Shown: in pieces, positions 6,885 to 13,581 of the stretch
Numbering within the stretch: the first letter of the stretch is position 1
Layout: each line of letters starts with the position of its first letter
DNA from: a virus
Strand: one strand, 5' to 3'
DNA: 64,000 bases
IMG/VR virus record: IMGVR_UViG_3300022868_000014
Location: 1 to 64,000 of that record
Notes under the pieces: generated by a model
What the model was told of the DNA's origin: nothing
The model's input: only the letters and a program-made list of their open reading frames with translations
Databases searched by the model: none
Program-made: the position numbers and the translations under genes

Positions 6885-7191
6885 GGTGTTCCATATTAAA
6901 GGCACAGCGTACAGGGTTGTATCATACCCTATAAAGGACGCACTTGCGTATTGTGATAAGTGTGTCTTCGTAGATAAGCGGGACCACGGTGAATCTATGT
7001 GTAAGGTTGCGTTAGAGGCCGCCGAGAAACAACTAGGATCAAAGGGTCCTGGAGATATTACAAGAGGCTGCACGCACAATGACGAGGACAATAAGACCTA
7101 TGTGTATGAGCAGGTAGATGAACTATACCAGGACCTGCTAAAGGTCAAGGAGCTAAGTGGTGAAAAAGAAGATAATAAAGTTCAAAAATGA
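6865..7191 (+). CDS. Array protein 13 (type I head), 108 aa
   Basis: Type I opening (KVFHIKGTAYRVVSYP), CDKCVFVDKRD, then C and C and the strand YVYEQV. The first tail residues are altered (DELYQDLLKVKELSG). It overlaps gene 14, whose start is GTG rather than ATG. Confidence 0.8.
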   Translation: MNEKKNKVFHIKGTAYRVVSYPIKDALAYCDKCVFVDKRDHGESMCKVALEAAEKQLGSKGPGDITRGCTHNDEDNKTYVYEQVDELYQDLLKVKELSGEKEDNKVQK

Positions 7192-7480
7192 CTACTATGA
7201 GATCATAAAGGTGAGATATACCGGTGTAGGCTGTGCATGCGAAGCATGTGCCTTTGAATGGTGGGGAGTACCGAATAATTGTAAACATATACGTTCCCTG
7301 ACTACGGAAAGGCTTTGTGGTAGGCAATGGGTAGCTGAGAAGGCCGAAGACGATATCATACACGCATACCACAAGATTGACCCACTGTATCGTGATCTAT
7401 TAAAGGTAAAGGAGCTAAGTGATGAAAAAGAAGATAATAAAGTGGGGCGAAAGAAGAATAACCGTAGAGCCCGAGCATGA
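7160..7480 (+). CDS. Array protein 14 (type I head), 106 aa, GTG start
   Basis: Alignment with the other array junctions (AAGGAG plus seven bases) places the start at the second of two GTG codons, 7160. The head is KKKIIKFKNDYYEII, with CACEACAFEWW, C and C. The tail is DPLYRDLLKVKELSD. The C-terminal run-out is very basic (VGRKKNNRRARA) because it overlaps gene 15 by 59 bp. Confidence 0.8.
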   Translation: MKKKIIKFKNDYYEIIKVRYTGVGCACEACAFEWWGVPNNCKHIRSLTTERLCGRQWVAEKAEDDIIHAYHKIDPLYRDLLKVKELSDEKEDNKVGRKKNNRRARA

Positions 7481-7694
7481 TGGTTACGACTGTTGTTGTG
7501 AGGGTTGTGTGTTAAGTAACGAAAAGACTGCATGCACAATAACACAGCTCCAATGGATAAGAGAGGGCCAGCTAGCTAAGACATGCAGTGTTAATAAAGT
7601 AATATACTGCGAGGACACATTATACACAGACCTATTAAAGGTAAAGGAGCTTACAGATGAAGAAACAAGAAAAAGCAACATACCCTTACACTGA
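7422..7694 (+). CDS. Array protein 15 (type I head), 90 aa
   Basis: ATG 7422 is seven bases after AAGGAG. Its first codons repeat those of gene 14 (KKKIIK), as do the flanking bases, which suggests duplication of a junction. The Cys pattern is CCCEGCVLSNEKTAC...C, and the tail is shortened at the front (EDTLYTDLLKVKELTD). Confidence 0.8.
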   Translation: MKKKIIKWGERRITVEPEHDGYDCCCEGCVLSNEKTACTITQLQWIREGQLAKTCSVNKVIYCEDTLYTDLLKVKELTDEETRKSNIPLH

Positions 7695-7962
7695 CCTTGA
7701 CATAATCGAGGAGTATAATGGTAAACACTATCAAATGGTAATAGTGAAGATTACACCAGGACGATCAGGCCAGGCATGTAGCATGTGCTGCTGGAGTGAG
7801 TCAGGTGTTTGCACTTGGCCACACGTCGAACACCTTAAAAGGTTACAGGGGTGCACCTATATAGGTACCGCGCCTCATAGTACTGCTAGGGTCTATAAAG
7901 AGATAGATCCACTATACCATGACCTATTAAAAGTAAAGGAGCTAACAGATGAACTGGACTAA
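7657..7962 (+). CDS. Array protein 16 (type I head), 101 aa
   Basis: Lysine-rich start, then EEYNGKHYQMV, CSMCCWSESGVC and a later Cys. The tail DPLYHDLLKVKELTD lies very near the C-terminus because the overlap with gene 17 is only 14 bp. Confidence 0.8.
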   Translation: MKKQEKATYPYTDLDIIEEYNGKHYQMVIVKITPGRSGQACSMCCWSESGVCTWPHVEHLKRLQGCTYIGTAPHSTARVYKEIDPLYHDLLKVKELTDELD

Positions 7963-8269
7963 AGAATACATAGATGCAAGTATTGAGGCCTGTTTAGAGG
8001 GAGCTGACTGCAGTATATGCCCAGCACATATTAAGATGGTAGATCTTTTCGCTGAGACAGGGTTCGTAAACTCCTATTGCCCCATACATGAAGCACAAAG
8101 GCGAGCAGGAAAGGATTATCCTGCAGGGTGGGACAAGGACATGAACGCTCAAAGGCGTAATATAAAACATATTGAAAAGACTAAGGAGTTTTGCTATAAG
8201 CATTTAATGGACCCATTATATGAGGACCTATTAAAAGTAAAGGAGATGGAGGATGGAAAGGATAATTAA
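7949..8269 (+). CDS. Array protein 17 (type II head), 106 aa
   Basis: Type II helix (NWTKEYIDASIEACLEG) is followed by CSICPAHIK and CPIHEAQRR. A basic helical linker leads to the tail DPLYEDLLKVKEMED. The tail DNA reads AAGGAGATGGAGGATGG, giving a second GGAGG before the next start. Confidence 0.8.
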   Translation: MNWTKEYIDASIEACLEGADCSICPAHIKMVDLFAETGFVNSYCPIHEAQRRAGKDYPAGWDKDMNAQRRNIKHIEKTKEFCYKHLMDPLYEDLLKVKEMEDGKDN

Positions 8270-8531
8270 ATGGAAAGGCACACGCTATAGAGTATTACCT
8301 GAAGAACTTGCTTGTTCCTGTCGAGGATGTGAACTAGAGAACCAGGAAGAATGCCCTGATGCGGAATACCAAGATAATCACAGAGATCTTTGCTTCCCTG
8401 GAACAACTGACGGGGCAGGGGCAGGGGAAGGAGACTGTGACGCAGTATTAAAGGAAATAGACCCGCTATACCAGGACCTATTAAAAGTAAAGGAGCTAAG
8501 CGATGAAGAGGAAAATAAACTGGACGCCTGA
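8253..8531 (+). CDS. Array protein 18 (type I head), 92 aa
   Basis: A compact type I head: RIIKWKGTRYRVLPEE, CSCRGCELE, C near residue 30, C near 47 and C near 63. The tail is DPLYQDLLKVKELSD. This copy is a good reference for the type I consensus. Confidence 0.8.
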   Translation: MERIIKWKGTRYRVLPEELACSCRGCELENQEECPDAEYQDNHRDLCFPGTTDGAGAGEGDCDAVLKEIDPLYQDLLKVKELSDEEENKLDA

Positions 8532-8814
8532 CCTGGTTAGAAAGTCTATAACGTTCTGTATAGACCAGCCTACGTGTAAGGGTTGCCCATCATACTCAGA
8601 AGAGCTGAAATCTGAGGAGGAGTGGCCTTGCGGTGGACTGGACTTCCGTAGCATGAGGATCAGCAATAAAACAGGCAAAAGGACAGCTGCAAGTATAAAG
8701 CAGTGTATAAAGGATAACATTGAAGTGCTATGCGATGGGTTATACGTAGACCTATTGAAAGCAAAGGAGCTAACAGATGGCGAATGTAAGAAGACCAACA
8801 AAAAAGGAAGCTAA
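8503..8814 (+). CDS. Array protein 19 (type II head), 103 aa
   Basis: The NWTPDLVRKSITFC helix is followed by CKGCPSYSEE and a Cys in WPCGGLD. The tail is VLCDGLYVDLLKAKELTD. The first tail residues (CDGLYVDLL) match array protein 26, not the DPLY form, so the tail varies with the head sub-type. Confidence 0.8.
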   Translation: MKRKINWTPDLVRKSITFCIDQPTCKGCPSYSEELKSEEEWPCGGLDFRSMRISNKTGKRTAASIKQCIKDNIEVLCDGLYVDLLKAKELTDGECKKTNKKGS

Positions 8815-9058
8815 GGCCCTCCATGAAATAGACGGCATGTATTATAAACTGAAACATGATGTCGAAGGGGACTGCGATGCTTGCGACCTTATTAGACACC
8901 CTCCAAACTGTGATGAAATGCAAAGAAGCTGTGCCGCCACTAAGATGGTAGACATACTATGCTATGAACACGTCTATAAGAGGGTGGACCCACTCTACCA
9001 GGACCTACTAAAACTAAAGGAGCTAACAGATGCATCTACCAAGTCCAGCAATGACTAA
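8777..9058 (+). CDS. Array protein 20 (type I head), 93 aa
   Basis: The head has a lysine-rich arm, EIDGMYYKLKHD, CDACDLIRHPPNC, C and C, then the strand HVYKRV. The tail is DPLYQDLLKLKELTD. Normal spacing on both sides. Confidence 0.8.
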   Translation: MANVRRPTKKEAKALHEIDGMYYKLKHDVEGDCDACDLIRHPPNCDEMQRSCAATKMVDILCYEHVYKRVDPLYQDLLKLKELTDASTKSSND

Positions 9059-9467
9059 GAGCATCAAGCAACTTGGTGTTCGCCTATTTAGAATAGAATA
9101 CTACGATGGCACGGTTATTACTGTGCGCCGTAAGAGCAAGCTAGATAGAGGAAACGACAGAGTATGTGAATATTGTTGTATACCGGACTATGCCCCTAAG
9201 GAGAAGGACGCAGCAGTTTTTGGTACTATTAAATACCACTGCCCGGCATACAATAAACATTACCCAGCGTCTAAGTATCTATGCGATGCAGGTCAACCAC
9301 CTGATGATACCTACCTTGAACTAGTGGACCCACTATACGCAGACTTATTACATGTAAAGGAGAGTAAAGATGGCGATACAACCAATAACGATGAAACTGA
9401 GGGATATAAGAGAGTACAAAGATATACACCTCCAGCTAATAGAAGATCCGGACGGTTGGGTTCTTAA
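9030..9467 (+). CDS. Array protein 21 (type I-like head), 145 aa
   Basis: Longest copy. The head holds a basic strand region, CEYCC, a longer insert, CPAYNKHYP and a Cys near 83. The tail is DPLYADLLHVKESKD, followed by a 35-residue run-out rich in polar residues. It is the last copy before the interruption; its AAGGAG serves the frameshifted gene at 9370. Confidence 0.75.
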   Translation: MHLPSPAMTKSIKQLGVRLFRIEYYDGTVITVRRKSKLDRGNDRVCEYCCIPDYAPKEKDAAVFGTIKYHCPAYNKHYPASKYLCDAGQPPDDTYLELVDPLYADLLHVKESKDGDTTNNDETEGYKRVQRYTPPANRRSGRLGS

Positions 9468-9616
9468 ATGATCACACAAAAGAACTTCTCAAATTAATAA
9501 AAGCACGGAAAGATAACATCGACAAATGTAAAGCATGTGGGGCTAGATTATGGATTTATGATGGTCCTATATTATGTCTTGAATGTCAGGAGGAGGTAAC
9601 GGAAGGTGGAATATAA
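9370..9616 (+). pseudogene. Zinc-ribbon gene split by a +1 frameshift
   Basis: ATG 9370 is spaced correctly from AAGGAG of array gene 21 and encodes 33 residues ending at TGA 9469-9471. The +1 frame has no start codon of its own, yet from 9472 it encodes a clean helix and zinc ribbon (DHTKELLKLIKARKD, CKAC, CLEC) up to TAA 9616. Removing one base near CTT-AAA-TGA joins them into one protein of about 80 aa with no array tail. Either a programmed +1 shift at the stop codon, a real mutation, or a sequencing error. Confidence 0.55.
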
Positions 9617-9824
9617 AGTAGTCAAAGATAAATGTCTGCATGTTACAGTGCAGAATAAAGAAGCAAGAGATACTGAAGATTATATAATTGACAGCAACGA
9701 TAATGTTAAAATTAAAGTCGAAGGTAATAATCTGTATATAGAAGGATTAGATGGGAATTGGTATGTTACAGATAATAACCCAGAACACGCAATCGTAAAC
9801 GGATTTATAGAGGAAGTAAAATGA
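9606..9824 (+). CDS. Small beta-rich protein, 72 aa, GTG start
   Basis: GTG 9606 lies about nine bases after AGGAGGAGG. The sequence alternates short hydrophobic strands with polar turns (YIIDSNDNVKIKVEGNNLYIEGLDGNWYV), like a small beta-barrel. It has no cysteine cluster and no array tail, so it belongs to the insertion. Its last 4 bp overlap the Pth2 gene (ATGA), which implies coupling. Confidence 0.65.
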   Translation: MEYKVVKDKCLHVTVQNKEARDTEDYIIDSNDNVKIKVEGNNLYIEGLDGNWYVTDNNPEHAIVNGFIEEVK

Positions 9825-10249
9825 ATAAAATAAAACAAGTTATTGTAATGAGGAAGGATCTCAAGATGAGGAAAGGTAAGATGGTGGCCCAGGGTGCACA
9901 CGCTTCTCTAAAAGTATTCTTCGACAAGATGGAAGAAACAGAAGTATGTGAATCCTTAGAAGACGAAAACGGTCAAAGCGAATTTCCTGGGTATGTATTC
10001 ACGGTATCAGAAGCCGAACAGGAATGGATTAAAGGCAAGTTCACTAAGATATGTGTTAGTACAGATTCGGAAGAAGAACTTTTTGAAATAAAAAGAAAGG
10101 CTGAAGAGGTTGGTCTGACCGTCGCACTAATTATTGATTCGGGATTAACTGAATTTAATGGTGTTCTAACACCTACCTGCCTAGCTATTGGACCAGATTA
10201 TGCAGATAAAATAGATCCGATTACTAGCGATCTTAAATTGCTCTGGTGA
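9821..10249 (+). CDS. Peptidyl-tRNA hydrolase, Pth2 family
   Basis: Pth2 enzymes release peptides from peptidyl-tRNA. Family hallmarks are present: KQVIVMRKDLKMRKGKMVAQ-AHAS at residues 5-30, and near the C-terminus DSGLTEFNGVLTPTCLAIGPD...ID-IT-DLKLL. The length (142 aa) is slightly above the usual 115-120 aa because of an insert around residues 40-65. Pth2 is typical of archaea and eukaryotes and is scattered in bacteria and phages. It is coupled to the 72-aa gene and lies in the interruption of the array, so this pair probably arrived as an insertion. Confidence 0.9.
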   Translation: MNKIKQVIVMRKDLKMRKGKMVAQGAHASLKVFFDKMEETEVCESLEDENGQSEFPGYVFTVSEAEQEWIKGKFTKICVSTDSEEELFEIKRKAEEVGLTVALIIDSGLTEFNGVLTPTCLAIGPDYADKIDPITSDLKLLW

Positions 10250-10426
10250 GTTAAATCGGGAACTCTAATAAATTTGCATTTTAACTCAGACTCGATTCTT
10301 TGTTGTCTGGAAGCAGTATTCGACTGGGCAGTACTTATGTTGATAGGAGACCCACTATGTGCAGACCTATTAAAGGTTAAGGAGCTAACCAATGAAAAAG
10401 AAGATAATAAATTGGACACCTGAACT
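10250..10426 (+). pseudogene. Truncated array copy retaining only the tail
   Basis: After the Pth2 stop codon the same frame stays open to TGA 10426. It contains a Cys-bearing segment and then IGDPLCADLLKVKELTN, an array tail. There is no Shine-Dalgarno-linked start; ATG 10337 would give only the tail. The AAGGAG is intact and starts array gene 22. It looks like the 3' remnant of a copy broken by the insertion, kept because its tail supplies the next ribosome site. Confidence 0.65.
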
Positions 10427-10733
10427 AATCAGGAAGGTTATGTTCCATTGTCACTTTAAGAACGTGGATGGAACATGGTTAAACCCTACCGAGAAGCGTG
10501 ATGTTTCAGCATGCGGTGGGTGCCCTGTCTACACTAGAGAGGAGCTCTGTGATGTCAGAGTATCCTCATATTTAAAGGAAGGGGCCACCTCTGCGCTGGG
10601 CCAGGATGACGATGAGGAATGGAAGGAGGTCTTGGATGAGGGGGTGGAGCGTATGATGAAGACTTTCCTGGATCCAGTATACATGGACCTGCTTAAAGTA
10701 AAGGAGATAAGCAATGGAACCATTGAAGAGTAA
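10392..10733 (+). CDS. Array protein 22 (type II head), 113 aa
   Basis: First copy after the interruption. The INWTPELIRKVMFHC helix is followed by a linker and CGGCPVYTREELC. An acidic helical segment (DDDEEWKEVLDEGVERMMK) leads to the tail DPVYMDLLKVKEISN. Close in layout to array protein 9. Confidence 0.8.
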   Translation: MKKKIINWTPELIRKVMFHCHFKNVDGTWLNPTEKRDVSACGGCPVYTREELCDVRVSSYLKEGATSALGQDDDEEWKEVLDEGVERMMKTFLDPVYMDLLKVKEISNGTIEE

Positions 10734-11019
10734 ATATATAAACCCACAAGACCTTAAAGAAGGTTTAGAGAGATGCGTACTTCGCAGCAAAGAACCCGGT
10801 GAAGAGTGTAGCGAATGCCCTCTGTTCGAACCTGGTGATAGGTGTGTCAACTGGTGTAAATGCATAAGGGTTGATGAACACAAACTGCCTGAGGGCTCTT
10901 GGGTAAGCTTTATAATAAAGCATAAGGATGAAATACTCCGGAACGCAATAGAGCAGTACTCGGATCCATTATATGCAGATCTACTTAAAGTAAAGGAGCT
11001 AAGCGATGAGCAGTCTTAA
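10714..11019 (+). CDS. Array protein 23 (type II head), 101 aa
   Basis: The YINPQDLKEGLERC helix precedes CSECPLFEPGDRC and CKC. A helix (FIIKHKDEILRNAIEQ) leads to DPLYADLLKVKELSD. Overlap with the next gene is 14 bp. Confidence 0.8.
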   Translation: MEPLKSKYINPQDLKEGLERCVLRSKEPGEECSECPLFEPGDRCVNWCKCIRVDEHKLPEGSWVSFIIKHKDEILRNAIEQYSDPLYADLLKVKELSDEQS

Positions 11020-11200
11020 ATCAACTTGTAAGAGGTGCCGTAAGCTGATGCGTACTTGTGATGGTGAATGGGACTTTACGAAGGGTAACAGCCCCTTGAA
11101 GTGCAAAACGTACATACCACGCTATGTCAGTGACCCACTATACAGAGACTTATTAACATTAAAGGAGATATGCGATGGAGGAGACAATAAGACTAATTGA
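11006..11200 (+). CDS. Array protein 24 (minimal head), 64 aa
   Basis: Shortest intact copy. The head is little more than a zinc knuckle (CKRC, then C near 18 and C near 33), followed by DPLYRDLLTLKEICD. It shows how small a head can be while the tail stays full length. Confidence 0.8.
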   Translation: MSSLKSTCKRCRKLMRTCDGEWDFTKGNSPLKCKTYIPRYVSDPLYRDLLTLKEICDGGDNKTN

Positions 11201-11495
11201 ATACTCTGCTGAGGTTGTTAAGCCTAATAAGGTATACCTTATAAGAGCACAAGGAGGGCGGTCATATATGTTTAAAAAGGTATCAATTAAAGCTAAGGAG
11301 CACATTTGCCATACCTGTGCATTAAGCAAGCCTCCTCTATCCGCGGGGAATGTCGCATGCCCTCGGTTTAAGAACAACCATAGAGTATGCGGATACGGTA
11401 GTCATACACACCTACAGCTTATAGATCCTCTATACCAGGACCTACTACACGTTAAGGAGCTGAGCGATGAAGAAACAAATACAACTAACACCTAA
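11175..11495 (+). CDS. Array protein 25 (type I variant), 106 aa
   Basis: A strand-rich N-terminal part (KVYLIRAQGGRSYMFKKV) is followed by CHTCALSK, C near 62 and C near 72. This matches the layout of array protein 3. The tail is DPLYQDLLHVKELSD. Confidence 0.8.
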   Translation: MEETIRLIEYSAEVVKPNKVYLIRAQGGRSYMFKKVSIKAKEHICHTCALSKPPLSAGNVACPRFKNNHRVCGYGSHTHLQLIDPLYQDLLHVKELSDEETNTTNT

Positions 11496-11805
11496 GATGA
11501 TTAGGGATACAGTATACCACTGTCTTGCTGATGGGGGCTGTAAGGGCTGTGGTAGTGGGTGTCCCATATATAATGGAGGCATAACACCTACTTGCACATC
11601 GGTTATATGTTTTACAGACTACCCCGCATGGTCCGCTGATGCCTTAGTGAAAGCTAAGAACAAGGAGCAATTAATAAAAGAGATCATAGAAGACAAGTGT
11701 GACGGTTTATACGTAGACCTACTTAAACTAAAGGAGCTAACAGATGACGAAAACATTGTCAGGAGTTACAATAAGACGGACCGAGACGATCCGCAAGATC
11801 GGTAG
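11467..11805 (+). CDS. Array protein 26 (type II head), 112 aa
   Basis: The LTPKMIRDTVYHC helix is followed by CKGCGSGCPIY and two later Cys. The end EIIEDKCDGLYVDLLKLKELTD closely matches array protein 7. Its AAGGAG starts the helix-turn-helix gene at 11744, so the array ends by coupling to a putative regulator. Confidence 0.8.
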   Translation: MKKQIQLTPKMIRDTVYHCLADGGCKGCGSGCPIYNGGITPTCTSVICFTDYPAWSADALVKAKNKEQLIKEIIEDKCDGLYVDLLKLKELTDDENIVRSYNKTDRDDPQDR

Positions 11806-12052
11806 CCTGCTACGAAAGGCATCAAGGGATGCCAAGGAAAGGCAGGGCAACCATGCACCCAGCCCTAGAGGGGCATTTAAAGGTAAAGCAGCTGAGGACA
11901 TAGCTGAAGAGCTCGGAATCAGTGCCTCATCTGGGGAACGCATAGTGAGAGTACTCAAGAGTGGTAGGAAGGGTCTTATCAGAAGTATGAGCTCTGGGGA
12001 TATAACTGCAAATATTGCGGTTCAGGAGCTACTCAAAAAGCAGGTTAAATGA
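11744..12052 (+). CDS. ParB-like helix-turn-helix protein, 102 aa
   Basis: Residues 48-98 (KAAEDIAEELGISASSGERIVRVLKSG...SGDITANIAVQELLKK) follow the pattern of the HTH segment of ParB/RepB-like proteins: a helix-turn-helix, then a charged linker, then SG-(D/E)-I with an alanine-rich helix. The N-terminus is very basic (RRTETIRKIGSLLRKASRDAKER). Its start is driven by the array tail's AAGGAG, so it is produced together with the array. A DNA-binding regulator, perhaps of this operon or of the 16-bp palindrome found three times, is inference. Confidence 0.65.
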   Translation: MTKTLSGVTIRRTETIRKIGSLLRKASRDAKERQGNHAPSPRGAFKGKAAEDIAEELGISASSGERIVRVLKSGRKGLIRSMSSGDITANIAVQELLKKQVK

Positions 12053-12066
12053 ACGCATAATTATGG

Positions 12067-12092
12067 CATTATATACTAGAACGAAAGTTCTA
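12067..12092 (+). promoter_or_regulatory. Promoter/operator element, copy 2
   Basis: Same 26-bp element as at 118-143. Here the inverted repeat is perfect: TAGAAC-GAAA-GTTCTA (12077-12092), directly after the TATATACT box. No good -35 is seen 16-18 bp upstream, so it may need an activator or a phage polymerase. Confidence 0.55.
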
Positions 12093-12304
12093 CTAGCTAT
12101 ATTTTTAGCACATAACGGAGAGGGTATACATAAAGCCACACATATCAGGGCCGCTGCAGAGCGCTGATTGGTATGTTTATTGTATGACCTCAGAGTGAGT
12201 AACAATGAACAACTAACAGAGCCTTATGGAGGAGGCACAAGAAATCAGATCTAAATCAGATCTAAATCCGAATGAAACAACAATGAAATAATGAGGTAAT
12301 TAGT
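12093..12304 (+). other. Structured leader before the 407-aa gene
   Basis: No convincing gene. It holds a bulged hairpin (ATCAG...CTGAT with CGCT/AGCG inside, 12144-12168) and an exact 11-bp direct repeat AATCAGATCTA (12243-12253, 12254-12264). A possible 21-codon frame at 12226 has no ribosome site. Probably the untranslated leader of the operon starting at 12067. Confidence 0.5.
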
Positions 12305-13528
12305 ATGAGTAAAAAACAAAACAAGAGAAGTAGTATCGCCGCGAAAACCCACACTGGTAACACTAGTCACTACACCCCGACAAAGCATGATATCTCCAAG
12401 GAGTTTATAGACTCCTTGCGCATCGATCTCTATGTAGATAACTCGGGTGGACCTGGAAGATACACAACAAAGAACTCGGATGTATCTGTGACTACAGAAT
12501 GCACCTGTATGCATGTGGCCAAGAAGGGTATCGTATGTATTGTGTATGAGCTCATCGGGAAGACATTCACGTCTTTGAGGGGCTTCCTGGGTCTCGCAGA
12601 GAACGTTACCCTGCTTAATGAGGATAGCAGCACATCTGCTCAGGACCTCAAAGGTAAGGTCCCCTCTTCAACCAAGATCTTCACATACACCGATATGAAG
12701 ACTCTGTGTACGAAAGAGGGCATAGCCAAGGTTGCTAACATGAAGCAGTTTATGACTGACTATCCTTATGGTAAGGGTATGATTCATTTCTGTGCGGGAC
12801 ATGATAAGCGCCACCTTGAGGAACACGGCATGATCGAGAACGAGGTGCTTATAGATTTTGTTAAGCACGCTCGGGGTCTAGGCTTCAATGTTCACCTTAA
12901 AGCACTAGAAGGCGTTACTGGTTCGAAAACAACAACAGGCGGCTGGACATTCGTAACATGGGGTTTACCAGCTACAGTAAATGTACCGGGTTGGCACAAT
13001 ATTAAGTCAGCTGATGGGTTGGCTTTGTATAATGATATCGTGCGTCCCAGTAATAGCCACAATATAAAAAGAGCTAAGGAAAATGCATCGGAGGCTGTAG
13101 CGTTAATTAGGTTCAACGCTCTTTATACTGTTTTCCAGAAAGCATATGACGATGGCTGTTCTTATAGAGAGGCTGTACAAATTACAGCGCATGCAGCTAG
13201 ATGTACAGTCGGGAGTGTGAGTGGCGAACAGTGTAGGGTATTTAATCATGCCAGTGACGAGGCATTACGTGCAGCATTGAGTGGAGAGGGAGTTCGTGGA
13301 GCCACCGTCCTCCTCAAAAAAGGCCGTTCAACGAATGCAAGTCGTTTTTATAGTAGAGGCAGAGGTAAAGGAGCCGGACATTCTATGGTGAGGACCGCTA
13401 AAGGCTCAAAGATCACTGCTGCTGTTATGGGTATGAATCCCCATAAGGAACTGGCAGACACTGTAACCAAAAAGGCTACAGAGCTCATCCAGTTGGCTGA
13501 GGAGCTGAAGGCATCAGCTGCTGAGTAG
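12305..13528 (+). CDS. Unknown protein, 407 aa
   Basis: GAGG lies upstream of the ATG at a suitable distance. The N-terminus is basic and polar, the middle (about 130-240) has regular alternation of helices and strands (GMIHFCAGHDKRHLEEH; GGWTFVTWGLPATVNV), and the C-terminus is glycine/arginine-rich (FYSRGRGKGAGHSM) with a final helix. No signal peptide or membrane span. It is the only large gene in this region, follows its own leader and ends at the UUCG hairpin, so it is probably expressed as a single-gene transcript at high level. The basic Gly-Arg tail would suit nucleic-acid binding. Confidence 0.7.
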   Translation: MSKKQNKRSSIAAKTHTGNTSHYTPTKHDISKEFIDSLRIDLYVDNSGGPGRYTTKNSDVSVTTECTCMHVAKKGIVCIVYELIGKTFTSLRGFLGLAENVTLLNEDSSTSAQDLKGKVPSSTKIFTYTDMKTLCTKEGIAKVANMKQFMTDYPYGKGMIHFCAGHDKRHLEEHGMIENEVLIDFVKHARGLGFNVHLKALEGVTGSKTTTGGWTFVTWGLPATVNVPGWHNIKSADGLALYNDIVRPSNSHNIKRAKENASEAVALIRFNALYTVFQKAYDDGCSYREAVQITAHAARCTVGSVSGEQCRVFNHASDEALRAALSGEGVRGATVLLKKGRSTNASRFYSRGRGKGAGHSMVRTAKGSKITAAVMGMNPHKELADTVTKKATELIQLAEELKASAAE

Positions 13529-13538
13529 GTGATATAAC

Positions 13539-13560
13539 AGCCGGTCCTTCGGGGCCGGCT
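13539..13560 (+). terminator. GC hairpin with UUCG loop, copy 1 (weak terminator)
   Basis: AGCCGGTCC-TTCG-GGGCCGGCT is a 9-bp stem (one G-T pair) with a C(UUCG)G tetraloop. No T-run follows, and the next gene's AAAGGAGG begins 8 bases later. It may stabilise the 3' end or attenuate rather than terminate fully. The identical hairpin recurs at 15001. Confidence 0.55.
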
Positions 13561-13581
13561 TACTAGCTAAAGGAGGCCGGT

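Larger units (their letters stand above)
3514..11760 (+). repeat. Tandem gene array with a conserved tail that doubles as the next ribosome-binding site
   Basis: Twenty-six consecutive short genes overlap by roughly 10-60 bp and share a C-terminal peptide close to DPLYxDLLKVKEL(T/S)D. The DNA for K-E is AAG GAG in every copy checked and lies seven bases before the next start codon. Leucine, tyrosine and valine codons in the same tail vary freely, so the peptide is conserved for its sequence while AAGGAG is conserved as DNA. Heads fall into at least two unrelated Cys-rich types. The array is broken once, between 9370 and 10426. Confidence 0.9.

Noticed and set aside
10250-10340. Possible tRNA-like or RNA gene after Pth2
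   Set aside because: No cloverleaf pairing; the segment reads in frame into an array tail and is better explained as a broken array copy.
3514-11805. Regular tail repeats as a CRISPR array
   Set aside because: Units are spaced 200-400 bp apart and are the 3' ends of coding genes with intact frames; no short identical repeats with unique spacers.
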